A DNA stretch of 64,000 nt from Flaveria trinervia. Taxonomy: Eukaryota; Streptophyta; Magnoliopsida; Asterales; Asteraceae. Of this stretch, positions 45,605-55,338 are shown in pieces. The position numbers were made by a program, and so were the translations under genes. The DNA is taken from NCBI GenBank assembly GCA_025506515.1, contig CM046457.1, positions 44,304,288 through 44,368,287 of the forward strand, written 5' to 3'. Under the pieces are notes generated by a model. That model was not told the DNA's origin and did no database searches. It worked only from the letters and a program-made list of their open reading frames with translations. Every line of letters starts with the position of its first letter. Positions within the stretch are counted from its first letter, which is position 1.

Positions 45605-47510
45605 TCATCAGGAATAACCTCACTTTTCTTTTTAACGCCGTTGACCTCTAGCAAATATTGAAAATGCGGTTTATCAAAGGCTTTAGTATAGAGGTCAGCG
45701 CGTTGAAAATAGTATTAATTTTTACCACATCAATGAAGTTCTTTTCAAAACAATCTCTTATGAAATGGTATTTAATACCGATAGTTTGGTCTTAGGATGT
45801 TGGACCGGATTTTTAGTTACTGCAATTGCAGCAGAGTTATCCACAAAAATAGGAGTAGAAGAGAACTTTAAACAGTAATCCCGCATTTGCTGTTGAATCC
45901 AGATGATTTGTGAACAGCAACTTGCAGCAGCACAACGTATTCGGCTTCACAGGTTGACAATGCAACCGATGTCTGCTTCTTACACTGCCAGGTAATTAAT
46001 CTTCTCCCAAAGAATTGACACCCTGCTGATGTAGACTTGTAATTCTATCTTCCAGCCCCCGTAATCCGAGTCACTATACGCCGTGAGTTCAAAGTCATCA
46101 TCATGAGGATACCACAACCCAAGTGTGGGTGTACCCTTCAGATAATGAAATATCCTCTTGACCCCGATCAGATGGTTGACCTTAGGCTTAGCCTGATATC
46201 TGAACATAAACATGTAGCATACATGATATCAGGTCTTGAGGCAGTGAGATACATGAGGGATCCAATCATTCCTCGGTACATTGTGGCATCTACAAAATCT
46301 CCATTTTCATCAGGTGCTATATCGTGATTCGTAGCAAGTGGAGTTCCAGCAGCAGAAGCATTCTCCATGTCAAAACGACTGAGAATGTCTCCTACATACT
46401 TGGTCTGATGTAGAAATATCCCATTTGGAGTCTGATCCACCTGTAACCCGAGAAAGAACTTCATCTCCCCCATAGCACTCATCTCAAATTCTTTCTTCAT
46501 AACTGCTTCAAACTCTTGCATAACTCTACGTTCTTTGAACGAAGATTATGTCATCGACATAGATCTGTACGAGCAGTAGATCGCCATCCTTTCTTTGATG
46601 AACAGCGTGCAGTCAATAACTCCCCTGCGAAAGCTGTGTTTCACAAGATGAGTCGAGAGTTCTCATACCAGGCTCTTGGAGCTTGATGAAGCCCGTATAA
46701 AGCCTTGTCGAGTTTGTAAACTCTATCCCGATAGTAAGAATCTTCAAATCCCTCGGGTTGACTGACATAGATTGTTTCTCTGATTTCCCCATGAAGGAAT
46801 GCACTCTATACATCTAATTGGTAGACTTTAATCTTCATGTACGATGCATAGGCAAGGAAGATGCGAATGGCTTCCATCCGTGCCACGGGTGCAAACACTT
46901 CATTGTAATCAATTCCCTCGACTTGGCGAAGTCCTTGAACCACCAATCGAGCCTTGTTCCTGATAATGACTCCTTGGTCATCCTTCTTGCATTTTAAGAC
47001 CCATTTGGTGCCAATGACCTTAGCACCTTTAGGTCTGTCAACTAGAGTCCATACACCTAACTTCTTAAACTGAAGAAGTTCTTCTTGCATGGCACTCACC
47101 CATGCCTCATCATTTAGTGCATCACTGACGTATTTTGGCTCAAACTGCGAGACAAAACACCGATAATCACCATCATGAATATATCCCTTTTCCGTAACGG
47201 AGGCGTAATCAACTGAGTATAGCTGACTTCGGGTTTGTACTCCTGATCTGACATCCCCAATGACATTGTCTAGGGGATGATAGACGTTTAGTCGTGATCC
47301 TGGAGTAGTAGGAACAGCTACCTCAGAGCCAAGATTATGAGCATTTGGTTCTGCATCTGAGGTAGTTGGAGTTTGACGCTCCGAAGTCGAAGGTGCATCA
47401 CTGGTAGATGCTTGTGGACTTTCAGGAACTGGAACCTGTTCTTCCTGACTATTCTGGTCATCTTCTTCAGCTTCATCTTCAGAGGAGGAGTCACTGTCGT
47501 CAACTACTCC
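45605..47510 (-). pseudogene. Cop2 reverse transcriptase and RNase H
   Basis: RVT_2: LLQFKKLGVWTLVDRPKGAK, KARLVVQGLRQVEGIDYNEV, FAPVARMEAIRIFLAYASYM, then a stop in the LDVKSAFL motif (Lys to TAG near 46802), PEGFEDSYYRD, ALYGLHQAPRAWYE, the catalytic YVDD at 46550-46561, GEMKFFLGLQVDQTPNGIFL and TASRPDIMYATCL. RNase H: YLKGTPTLGLWYP, DSDYGG, CEAEYV, then DNSAAIAV and NPVQHPKTK (45860-45760). Many frame changes. The N-terminal serine/threonine-rich linker (47503-47318) joins it to integrase. Confidence 0.85.
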
Positions 47511-47516
47511 CCCTGA

Positions 47517-48990
47517 CTAAGTAGATGATCCTCCCAGTGAGCTTGATGTTGGTGTATTCAAGATATCATACATCATCCGTGTAGCTAACTCGTCATCCGA
47601 GGGAGAGAGAGAGATATTGAAGGACTTGAAGAATCCATCATAGTCGAAGAAATAGGCGGGTCCTTTGCCAGTAGGTGGTGTGGTATATCGCTGAACGTCA
47701 ACATTACACCACACTTCTACTAGACCCGTTGAGTTGTTGTAAACCCTCTTGTTCGGAATGTTGTATCCTAGAAAGATTCCTTCATCCGCCTTCTCGCTGA
47801 ATTTACCTTCTTGTGTTTTCTTCAGAAGTGTGCACGGCGCGCCAAATGGTTCGAGATACTCCAGATTCGGTTTGCGTCTTTGTAGTAGCTCGTAACATGT
47901 CTTTCTGTGATGCTTGACAATCAGAACTCGATTCAGTGTATAACATGCATTAGCAACTGCCTCATTCCAAAATTGGATAGGCAGCTTGAGTCTGGCAGCA
48001 TAGTCCGTGCTGTCTCAATCAAGCTTCTGTTCTTCTCTCAGCAACGCCATTCATCTGAGGTGTGTAGGCAGAAGTGAATTGATGTACAATTCCCTTTTCC
48101 TTGCAGTAAGCCTCCATCCACTGGTTCTTGAATTCCGTCTCGTTGTCTGAGCGTACTTGTCTAACCTTCAGCTTGTAGAGAGATTCCAGTGTGGTTACTA
48201 ACTCCTTGAAAGACTCAAATGTTTCTGATTTGGACTTCAGAAACATTACCCAAGAGAACTTGAGTAGTCATCAGTAACCACAAAACAGTACAAGTCGCCT
48301 ACTATGCTCTTTGTACTGACTGGACCAAACAGATCCATGTGAAGAAGTTCAAGAGGAAGTTCTATTGAATGAATTTTCTTTTCCTTATGAGACTTCTTCG
48401 TCTGTTTGCCTTTCTTGCAAGCTACCAAAAATCAGGAAGCTGGAAATTCATGACATTAACTCCTCTCACTAGATCCTTCTGAATCAAGTGATTCATCTTT
48501 CTTTGACTAATGTGTCCCATTCTCCTATGCTAGGAGATAGAATCCTTCTCAGTAGCTTTAGATAGAAAACACTAAACTCCTGATCCGTTGTAGCAGCTGT
48601 TGACAGATCCAAAACATAAAGGTCTTTATATCTTGAAGCAGTCATCAAAACTTGGTCTTCTGGGATCACGTAATCTTTCTTGAGCACGTAACACTTCTTG
48701 TTGTCGAAGATGACTTTAAATCCCTTATCGCAGATTTGGGAAACAGAAAGTAAGTTATTTTGGAGTTGTTGAACATAGTTCACCTTATCAAACTTAACTT
48801 TCTGATTTCCCACTTCTCCCTAAGCTGTGATATATCCTCCCTTGTTTCAGCAACGAAACATGCCCTCCTTTTATTTGCTTGACGTTAGATAAAAGAGCCC
48901 TGTTTCCTGTCATGTGCCTGGATGCTCCGCTGTCTACAATCCACGTGTTAATTTCAGCACTGTAGCGAGCACCCTGCACATACAATGTAA
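47517..48990 (-). pseudogene. Cop2 protease and integrase
   Basis: Protease: TWIVDSGASRHMTGNRALLS (from 48985), with the DSGAS active site kept; then VNYVQQLQNNLLSVSQICDK (48813-48493) leading to the GAG-pre-integrase region. Integrase core: LPLELLHMDLFGPVSTKS (first Asp), VRQVRSDNETEFKN (second Asp; family form is NGTEF or NGGEF), TPQMNGVAERR (Glu). The first and second parts are in different frames with a break near 48246. The tail (47714-47517) has WCNVDVQRYTTPPTGKGPAY. Inactive. Confidence 0.85.
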
Positions 48991-48994
48991 AGGA

Positions 48995-50551
48995 TTAGTT
49001 TAGGTTAGGAACCCAAGCCTTTACTGGCTTGGGTTTCCCAGAGGCATCACACATCATAAATTCAACCCATTGACCCTTAGAGGGTGAGGGTAGCCCAGGT
49101 TCCTTCTTGTCATCATCATCAGACACAGAGGTTGACTTCTCTTTCCATAAGCCAGATTTGTGCAATGCCTGTTTGTGATACACAGTCGACTGGCTAATGG
49201 GTTGAACTTTATGTGCACTAGTTCTTCTAGGTGGAGTTAAAGAACTCAACTTAGAAGACCTAGGTTTTGAGTCCTGAAGTTCAATCTTTTTCCTAGGTGT
49301 CTGATAATAAAGATAATAGGAAGCAATGTGTCCACATTCTCCACAGTTGTAGCATGACCTCCTATCAACTTTATGATTAAACTTTCTTTGTGGAGACGTG
49401 TGTGACACTCTAGTAACATCACTTACTTTAGATTTTGACTCTGCTTCTTTTGATGTTTTTTCTGTTTAACAGAGTTAACTGTTTTAACATGTTTAATATC
49501 TTTTTCCTTTTGGTTAACTGGTTTTTGACTATTTGAAGTCCTTTTAGGTTCTGATTTGACTCTGTTTGACCCTGACTTTCAGTTAACCTTTTCAAACTCT
49601 TTTTCCAGATTAACACAAGGCAATTTACCCTTTGCCTTTGAAGTGGCCTCCTTTTGTTTGTTTCCAGATTCAATGGTTGAACATGAGGAATCTAGATCAC
49701 TAACAAGAGGAGTAGACACCACATGATCCTTGATGAGATTGTCATTTACAGGTCTACTCTTAGTGTTCATCAAGGTCTCAGGTGGTGGTGGAACCACTTT
49801 GTAACCCAAACCCTCCCCATTGTTTCTTTCTCTCACTAAGTGTTGGACTATGTGTGATGAACTTATCCAACTGTGCAGTTTCTGTTTTAATGAGTTTACT
49901 TCTACTTCTATAACTGCCTTTTGCTTCTTAGTGTCTTCTAGGGAGTTTAGATAGTACCTAATGTCATTAGCTTGGTTAAATGCAACTACTTCGGTTTCCC
50001 TAAGCTGTTTAGTCAAAAGGTCTATCTTTTCTTTGTAACTATGCTCATTTTATTTAATACTCTATTCGCCTCAGTGCACAGTTGTAAATCTTTACCAAGT
50101 TATCATTATGATCTAATAACCTAGCAAATTTCTCATCTATGCTATTTCTAAATGTATTACAATCAGAACAAGCATGATTATTAAACTTTTGGTCAGTGGT
50201 ACTTACCTGAGTTGGTTCGGAAGAGTTAGCCATCAACGCAGCATCAGATGTCTCTGGTTCTGGTGATTCTGTCTTTTCTGTCCTTGCTTTGGTAGTCTCC
50301 TCTTTAGGCTTGTAGCTGACCTCAGTTGCAGTTGTCTCTTCAATATTAGACATTGCTATATCAACTGCTAGATCTCCTTCACTCGCAGAATCATCATCAA
50401 AGTCTTCTACACTTGCAATGTTTGATTCCCCTGGAGAGACAAACCTAAAGCTCCAGTCCTGTCCTTCATCATCATGAGCAGTCAAGGCTTTTGGATCATT
50501 GCTTGATGAAGTAGAACTAGTAGCTTGCTTTTCTTGACGAGTGAAGGACAA
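48995..50551 (-). pseudogene. Cop2 gag C-terminal extension with second zinc knuckle
   Basis: Long polar region after the first knuckle: acidic ASVEDFDDDSASEGDLAVDI (about 50430), a coiled-coil-like part LNSLEDTKKQKAVIEVEVNS (50016-49800), basic/Lys-rich stretch, and near 49340 a knuckle-like CYNCGECGHIASYY in which the last Cys is Tyr. Such long coiled-coil gag tails are known from SIRE/Maximus-type copia elements. Broken by frameshifts near 50016, 49580 and 49420. Confidence 0.7.
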
Positions 50552-50581
50552 GAATGGGTTCCCGTTACCTGTCTTCTTTGG

Positions 50582-51800
50582 CTAAACATATTCTCTCTTT
50601 AAGTGCCCCTTCTCTCCATAGTTAAAGCAGGTCACTTTGCTCTTGTCAAAGCCAAATGTGGTATCCTTAGTAGCTACCAAGTTCTGTCCGGTCTTTTTCA
50701 CAAACTTCTTTGCCCTCCGGACAGCACTAGCTAAGGCCCACATTATGTCCATTCTCTCCAGCTCCATTTCGTCCACCTGCTCGTAATCCTCGTCTGACAG
50801 ATGGCAATTTCCAATCTTCCCAGCAACAAGTCCATCATAAGAATGAACCACTGCAGCCAAAAGATCCATGTGTTCTCGAGCTAGTTCTACAGTCACATTA
50901 CCGAGGTTCTCGGTCTTAAGTCTAGTAGCATTTGTTTCAGATCCAATATGTGGGTACAAGAAAACCCCGACGTGTCTGATCCTGAAGGAGAAGCATGTGA
51001 AGGGCCCAATGAGCTAGACATAATACAGTCTGGAGAGGTGCTCCAGATGTCTTAGCTTGAGGCGTGGCATTGTAAAGCTGGATTCTGAGTATACGAAGAC
51101 TTCTGAGCTCTGTACTTCATTCTAAGTGCTTCTTCTCGCAGCTTTAGAATGAAGTCATTTATATCCAGCTTTGTCAGCATTCCATTCTGTCTCAGGTTAG
51201 ACACGAATGAAGCCCACTTTTCGGCAATCCGTCTGCAAAGTAGTAACTTTCTCTTCCATGGTAGTAGCCACCCCATGTGTATGTAGTTCACTCGTCAAAT
51301 GGTAGAATCTATCAATAACATCGTCCAAACTCTCGTTTCCCATCGATGAGAAGTTATCGAATTCCTTCTTTAACTCCTTAGCCTTGATTGCCTTCAAAGA
51401 AGCATTCCGTCGTACCTTTTTTCCAGCTCATCCCATAGTTTCTTGGACTGCTTATTCTCTGAGTACTGGTGGAAAATGTCTTTAGGGATAGACTGTGTAG
51501 TCAATGCATAAACCCTCTTCTCTGCATTATATTTAACTTTCTGCGTGTCTGTCATCCCTCCTAAGGTTAGCTTTACTCCATCGGCTCCCACCGGCGTACT
51601 ATACCCAATCTCGATAGCTTCCCACAGATTCGGATCCACTCCATTAAGGTAGATCTCAAACATTGTTTCCAGTGGGGAAACTCATCTAACGTTAAGAGCT
51701 TCGGTGGTTTATTATGATTACCCACCTCACTCTCAAGTAACAGCAGGTTCTGGATCCTAGAGTCCTTCCCAGCAGTAAAGGCTGACATTTGATCTTCCAT
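50582..51800 (-). pseudogene. Cop2 gag
   Basis: ATG at 51800 opens MEDQMSAFTAGKDSRIQNLL. The UBN2-type capsid follows over three frames: WEAIEIGYSTPVG and MTDTQKVKYNAEKRVYALTT (51663-51394), FDNFSSMGNESLDDVIDRFY (51397-51197), then LERMDIMWALASAVRRAKKF (50959-50582). It ends in CFNYGEKGHLKREYV, a CCHC knuckle in which two of three Cys have become Tyr (TGT/TGC to TAT/TAC, a G-to-A change on this strand). Confidence 0.85.
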
Positions 51801-51835
51801 GGCGAATAACTTTAAGTCTACTAAGACAAACTGTC

Positions 51836-52276
51836 AACTGGTGTGACTGAAGGATGCGATTGGGCTATCCATCCGAATGAACTGAGCGAATGGTTCAATC
51901 GTGCGGCTGAACTAAGCGATTGGTTAAGTCGTGCGAATGAAGCTGATGCGTATGTACACTGTGAACGAGTGGTTCAATTGTACGAATGGAGATGCGACTA
52001 GGTCCAATCGCGCGTCTGAGCAATGCGAATGAGGTCCAGTCGTGCGAATGGCTCATCGTGCGACTGAAGCTGCTATTTTGCGAAAATTTCTAGGTTAAAA
52101 TGTTTTAGCCGTAAAAATTCGAAATTTCGCAAGGTCTAATCGCCTAAGTCCATAGAAACCAAACTTTGATGAGCAGGGAACGTCCAAGATCAATTTTGAC
52201 ACAAAAGATTGCGTTTTTAGTGCAAAATACAAACTTTTTATCAATCTTGATTGAATCACACGTAATCAAGAGCCAA
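51836..52276 (-). repeat. Cop2 leader with inverted-repeat words
   Basis: The 5' untranslated leader. From 51840 to 52070 it holds about fifteen half-sites of the CANTCG/CGANTG type, mostly imperfectly paired (for example CAATCGTGCGGCTG, CAGTCGTGCGAATG). The rest (52080-52276) shows nothing special. Confidence 0.75.
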
Positions 52277-52289
52277 GGCTCTGATACCA
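52277..52289 (-). other. Cop2 primer binding site
   Basis: Minus strand TGGTATCAGAGCC two bases inside the 5' LTR; exact initiator tRNA-Met-type site. Confidence 0.9.
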
Positions 52290-52291
52290 CT

Positions 52292-53023
52292 TGTTGGGAC
52301 CAGGTATTTCCATGAAATACCTAGTGATTAGCGTGTAAACCAGATCAAATAATGCGGAATCCTATTTGATTGGCGATCCAATCAGTGAGAACACACGAAG
52401 AATCAATAAAGAATTGAAACTAACGTTAGAAATCGATTGGAAATCGATCTAATGTGTTCTATGAACTTGGAGAATGAATGGAAAACTTCTGGACTGCTAG
52501 GGTACGTCTGGATTCGTAATAGAATGAATGCCCTCTCCTTTTTTTCCACGAATTGGATTGTATTATAGGTTAGTATTGTTCATTCGGGTGACTGGACATT
52601 CGCATGGTTCAGTCGTGCGATTGAAGCATGCGGTTGATCCATACACACAACTGAGTGTTCAGTCGTGCGATGTGCCAATCTTATGTGTCAATCATACGAC
52701 TGATTCAGTCTCCTAGTTCAGTCGTGCGACTGAGTCAATCGTATGAAGTTATTCATGCGTGTGGTCCATTCGCATGAGCCATTCGCATGAAAACTACATT
52801 ATGTTAAGTTGGAATGTATTCATCAATAAACATTATGTGTAACCGGTCAAACAATCACTATCCTAATTAACCAATTCAATATCGACTCATTAATGAAATA
52901 TTAGTCAATACAAATCACAAACAACTAATATCATTTCATTAGTCATATCAAATTACATCAGAATCAGATAAACATGATCTATTACATTTCATATCATGAT
53001 CTAGGGACATACATGCATCAACA
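52292..53023 (-). repeat. Cop2 5' LTR
   Basis: 732 bp, partner of 38766-39501. The inverted-repeat word CAGTCGTGCGACTG is kept perfectly at 52719-52732 (39138-39151 in the 3' LTR). TATA region has a one-base loss. Confidence 0.95.
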
Positions 53024-53028
53024 CGTCA

Positions 53029-54500
53029 AAACTCTAATTAACCATCAATAAGCCTATTTGACAATTAATAACCCTATATGACCAAAAATGGCACTAATGG
53101 ACCACCGATAATCTTAATTGTCGGTTAATAATCATAAGCAGTCATCGTTAGCCTTAATTGTCACTAATGATCAAATTAATGATATTGGTTGACCCTATTG
53201 ACTAACATTAACTCTAAATGGTCACTAATGACCAAATTAGTTTTAACTAAGCATTGGTCACCCTAATGAGAATCAATGATCCTAATTAACCATCAACAAG
53301 CCTTTTGAACATCATAACTCTAATTAACCATCAATAAGCCTATTGCTATTAATAACCTATATGACCAACAATGGCTCTAATGGACCTCGATAATCATAAT
53401 TGTTCGTTAATGATCATAAGCAGCCATCGTTAGCCTTAATTGTCACTAATGATCAAATTATGATCTTGGTTGACCTAATGACTAACATTTACTCTAAATG
53501 ATCACTAATGATCAAATTAACCTTAACTGAGCATTGGTCACTCTAATTGAGAATCAATGATCCTAATTAACCATCAACGGGCCTTTTTTGAACATCATAA
53601 CTCTAATTAACCATCACAAGCCTATTTGACCATTAATAACCCTATATGACCAACAATGGCTCTAATGGACCATCGATAATCTTAATTGTCGGTTAATAAC
53701 CATAAGAAGTCATTGTTAGCCTTAATTGTCACCAATGATCAAATTAATGATCTTGGTTGACCCTAATTGACTAACATTAACTCTAAATGGTCACTAATAA
53801 CCAAATTAGTTTTAACTGAACATTGGTCACCCTATTTGAGAATCAATGATTCTAATTAACCATCAACAAGCCTTTCTGAACATCATAACTCTAATTAACC
53901 ATCAATAAGCCTATTTAGCTATTAATAACCCTATATGACCAACAATGGCTCTAATGAACCACCGATAATCTTAATTGTTAATTAATGACCATAAGCAATC
54001 ATCATTAGCCTTAATTGTCACTAATGATCAAATTAATGATCTTAGTTGACCTTAATTGACTAACATTTACTCTAAATGGTCACTAATGATCAAATTAATC
54101 TTATCTGATCATTGGTCACTCTAATTGAGAATCAATTATCCTAATTAACCATCAACGAGCCTTTTTGAACATCATAACTCTAATTAACCATCAATAAGCC
54201 TATTTGACCATTAATAACCCTATATGACCAACAATGGCTCTAATGGACCACCAATAATCTTAATTGTTGGTTAATAACCATAAGCCGTCATTGTTAGCCT
54301 TAATTGTCACGAATGATCAATTAATGATCTTGGTTGACCCTAATTGACTAACATTTACGCTAAATGGTCACTAATGATTAAATTAACCTTAACTGAACAT
54401 TGGTCACCCTCTTTGAGAATCAATGATTCTAATTAACTATAAACAAGCCTTTTTGAACATCATAACACTAGTTAACCATCAATAAGCCTATTTGAACATT
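53029..54500 (+). repeat. 289-bp tandem repeat array, right part
   Basis: Five further units: the GCCTTTnTGAACATCATAAC word is at about 53303, 53582, 53870, 54159 and 54447 (intervals 279-289 bp, shorter ones due to small deletions). It continues the left array, so the array existed before Cop2 arrived. Confidence 0.9.
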
Positions 54501-55185
54501 TCTTCTTTGTAAATAAGAATATAATTACATATAATTTAATTTATTAATAATTTATCTTAAAATTATAACATTTTCTCTGGAGCTTGAATTTGAAAGAGGT
54601 CATAATTTCTCATTGATAATTATTGTTCCCTCCTAATTTTTCTTAAACAGTATTATTTGTATATAGTTTATACTTGTTCCCTCCTAATTGAAGCTAAACT
54701 ACATTAGAAAATAAAAAATTTCCCTCCATAATCAAATTTCTGCCTAAATCACAGATTGTTCAACCAGATTTCATGTATTCACCCATCTCCCTCGGTGATT
54801 TTAGGTTTAAGATATGAATCGAATGCCAAGCACCAGCAGATTGCGTTCTTAGCCAAGCACCAGCAGATTGCGTTCTTAGCCAAGCACGAGCAGAATTCTA
54901 TTGCGTTGTGAATCGGTCTGTTTGTTCATCATCTACTTTGCCGGGTAATATTCAGGTTTTCTAAAATTGAATTCCGACTTATCAATAATCATCAGGTGAA
55001 TTTATTTTCATCTACATGTAGATTGAATTGACGGTTTGTGGATTGAACTGTCATTTTAATTGTATATCTATTGTAGATTTACAACTGTAATGTGCACAAA
55101 TTCATGTGTTTCTAGACGTGTTTTGATTCAAATTAGGGTTTTTTTGTACCTTGAAATCGTTAGGAATTCGTGGTGGTAGTCAGCG
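54501..55185 (+). other. Cac1 spacer and leader of the captured exon
   Basis: AT-rich up to 54780. Then 2.6 tandem copies of a 27-bp unit (54825-54894) containing AGCACCAGCAGATTGCGTTC. The stretch 55080-55170 is T-rich and ends ATCGTTAG before GAATTCGTGG, like an intron end in a 5' untranslated leader. It may have come with the captured E2 exon. Confidence 0.5.
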
Positions 55186-55255
55186 ATGGCTTCGAAGCGG
55201 ATCTTGAAAGAACTCAAGGATCTTGAGAAAGATCCTCCTACCTCTTGCAGTGCAG
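55186..55255 (+). pseudogene. Captured first coding exon of a ubiquitin-conjugating enzyme E2 (UBC8/10 type)
   Basis: ATG at 55186 reads MASKRILKELKDLEKDPPTS and then CSAG, ending with the last G of the exon followed by GTATGT. This is the N-terminal helix of the plant UBC8-11/28-30 E2 group, differing at one residue (Glu for Gln at position 14). The next E2 exon, with the catalytic Cys, is not present anywhere in the window. The fragment lies inside the CACTA transposon just before its TNPA-like gene, so it is a transduplicated host exon, not a gene. Splicing from its donor to the acceptor at 55334/55337 would keep the frame. Confidence 0.85.
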
Positions 55256-55338
55256 GTATGTGTGCATATCGATCTGTTAGATCCTGATTTGTTTTTTTTC
55301 ATCATCGACTTCGCTGGGTAATTATTGTTCTCAGCAGG

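Larger units (their letters stand above)
38766..53023 (-). mobile_element. Cop2: large Ty1/copia element with extra 3' reading frame
   Basis: 14,258 bp, minus strand. LTRs 38766-39501 (736 bp) and 52292-53023 (732 bp), primer site, long leader, gag, protease, integrase, reverse transcriptase-RNase H, then 6 kb holding an inverted-repeat array and an additional gene-like region before the polypurine tract. Target duplication CATCA (38761-38765) / CGTCA (53024-53028), one difference. Size, the GEMKFFLGLQVDQTPNGIFL motif and the extra region suggest the SIRE/Maximus lineage. Heavily mutated. Confidence 0.9.

Noticed and set aside
48246..48428. Separate short minus-strand genes between 45.9 and 51.8 kb
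   Set aside because: Each short frame is a piece of the Cop2 gag-pol polyprotein, displaced by frameshifts; they align in order with copia domains.
55186..55255. A complete ubiquitin-conjugating enzyme gene
   Set aside because: Only the first coding exon is present; the exons with the catalytic Cys and the rest of the fold are absent, and CACTA coding follows directly.
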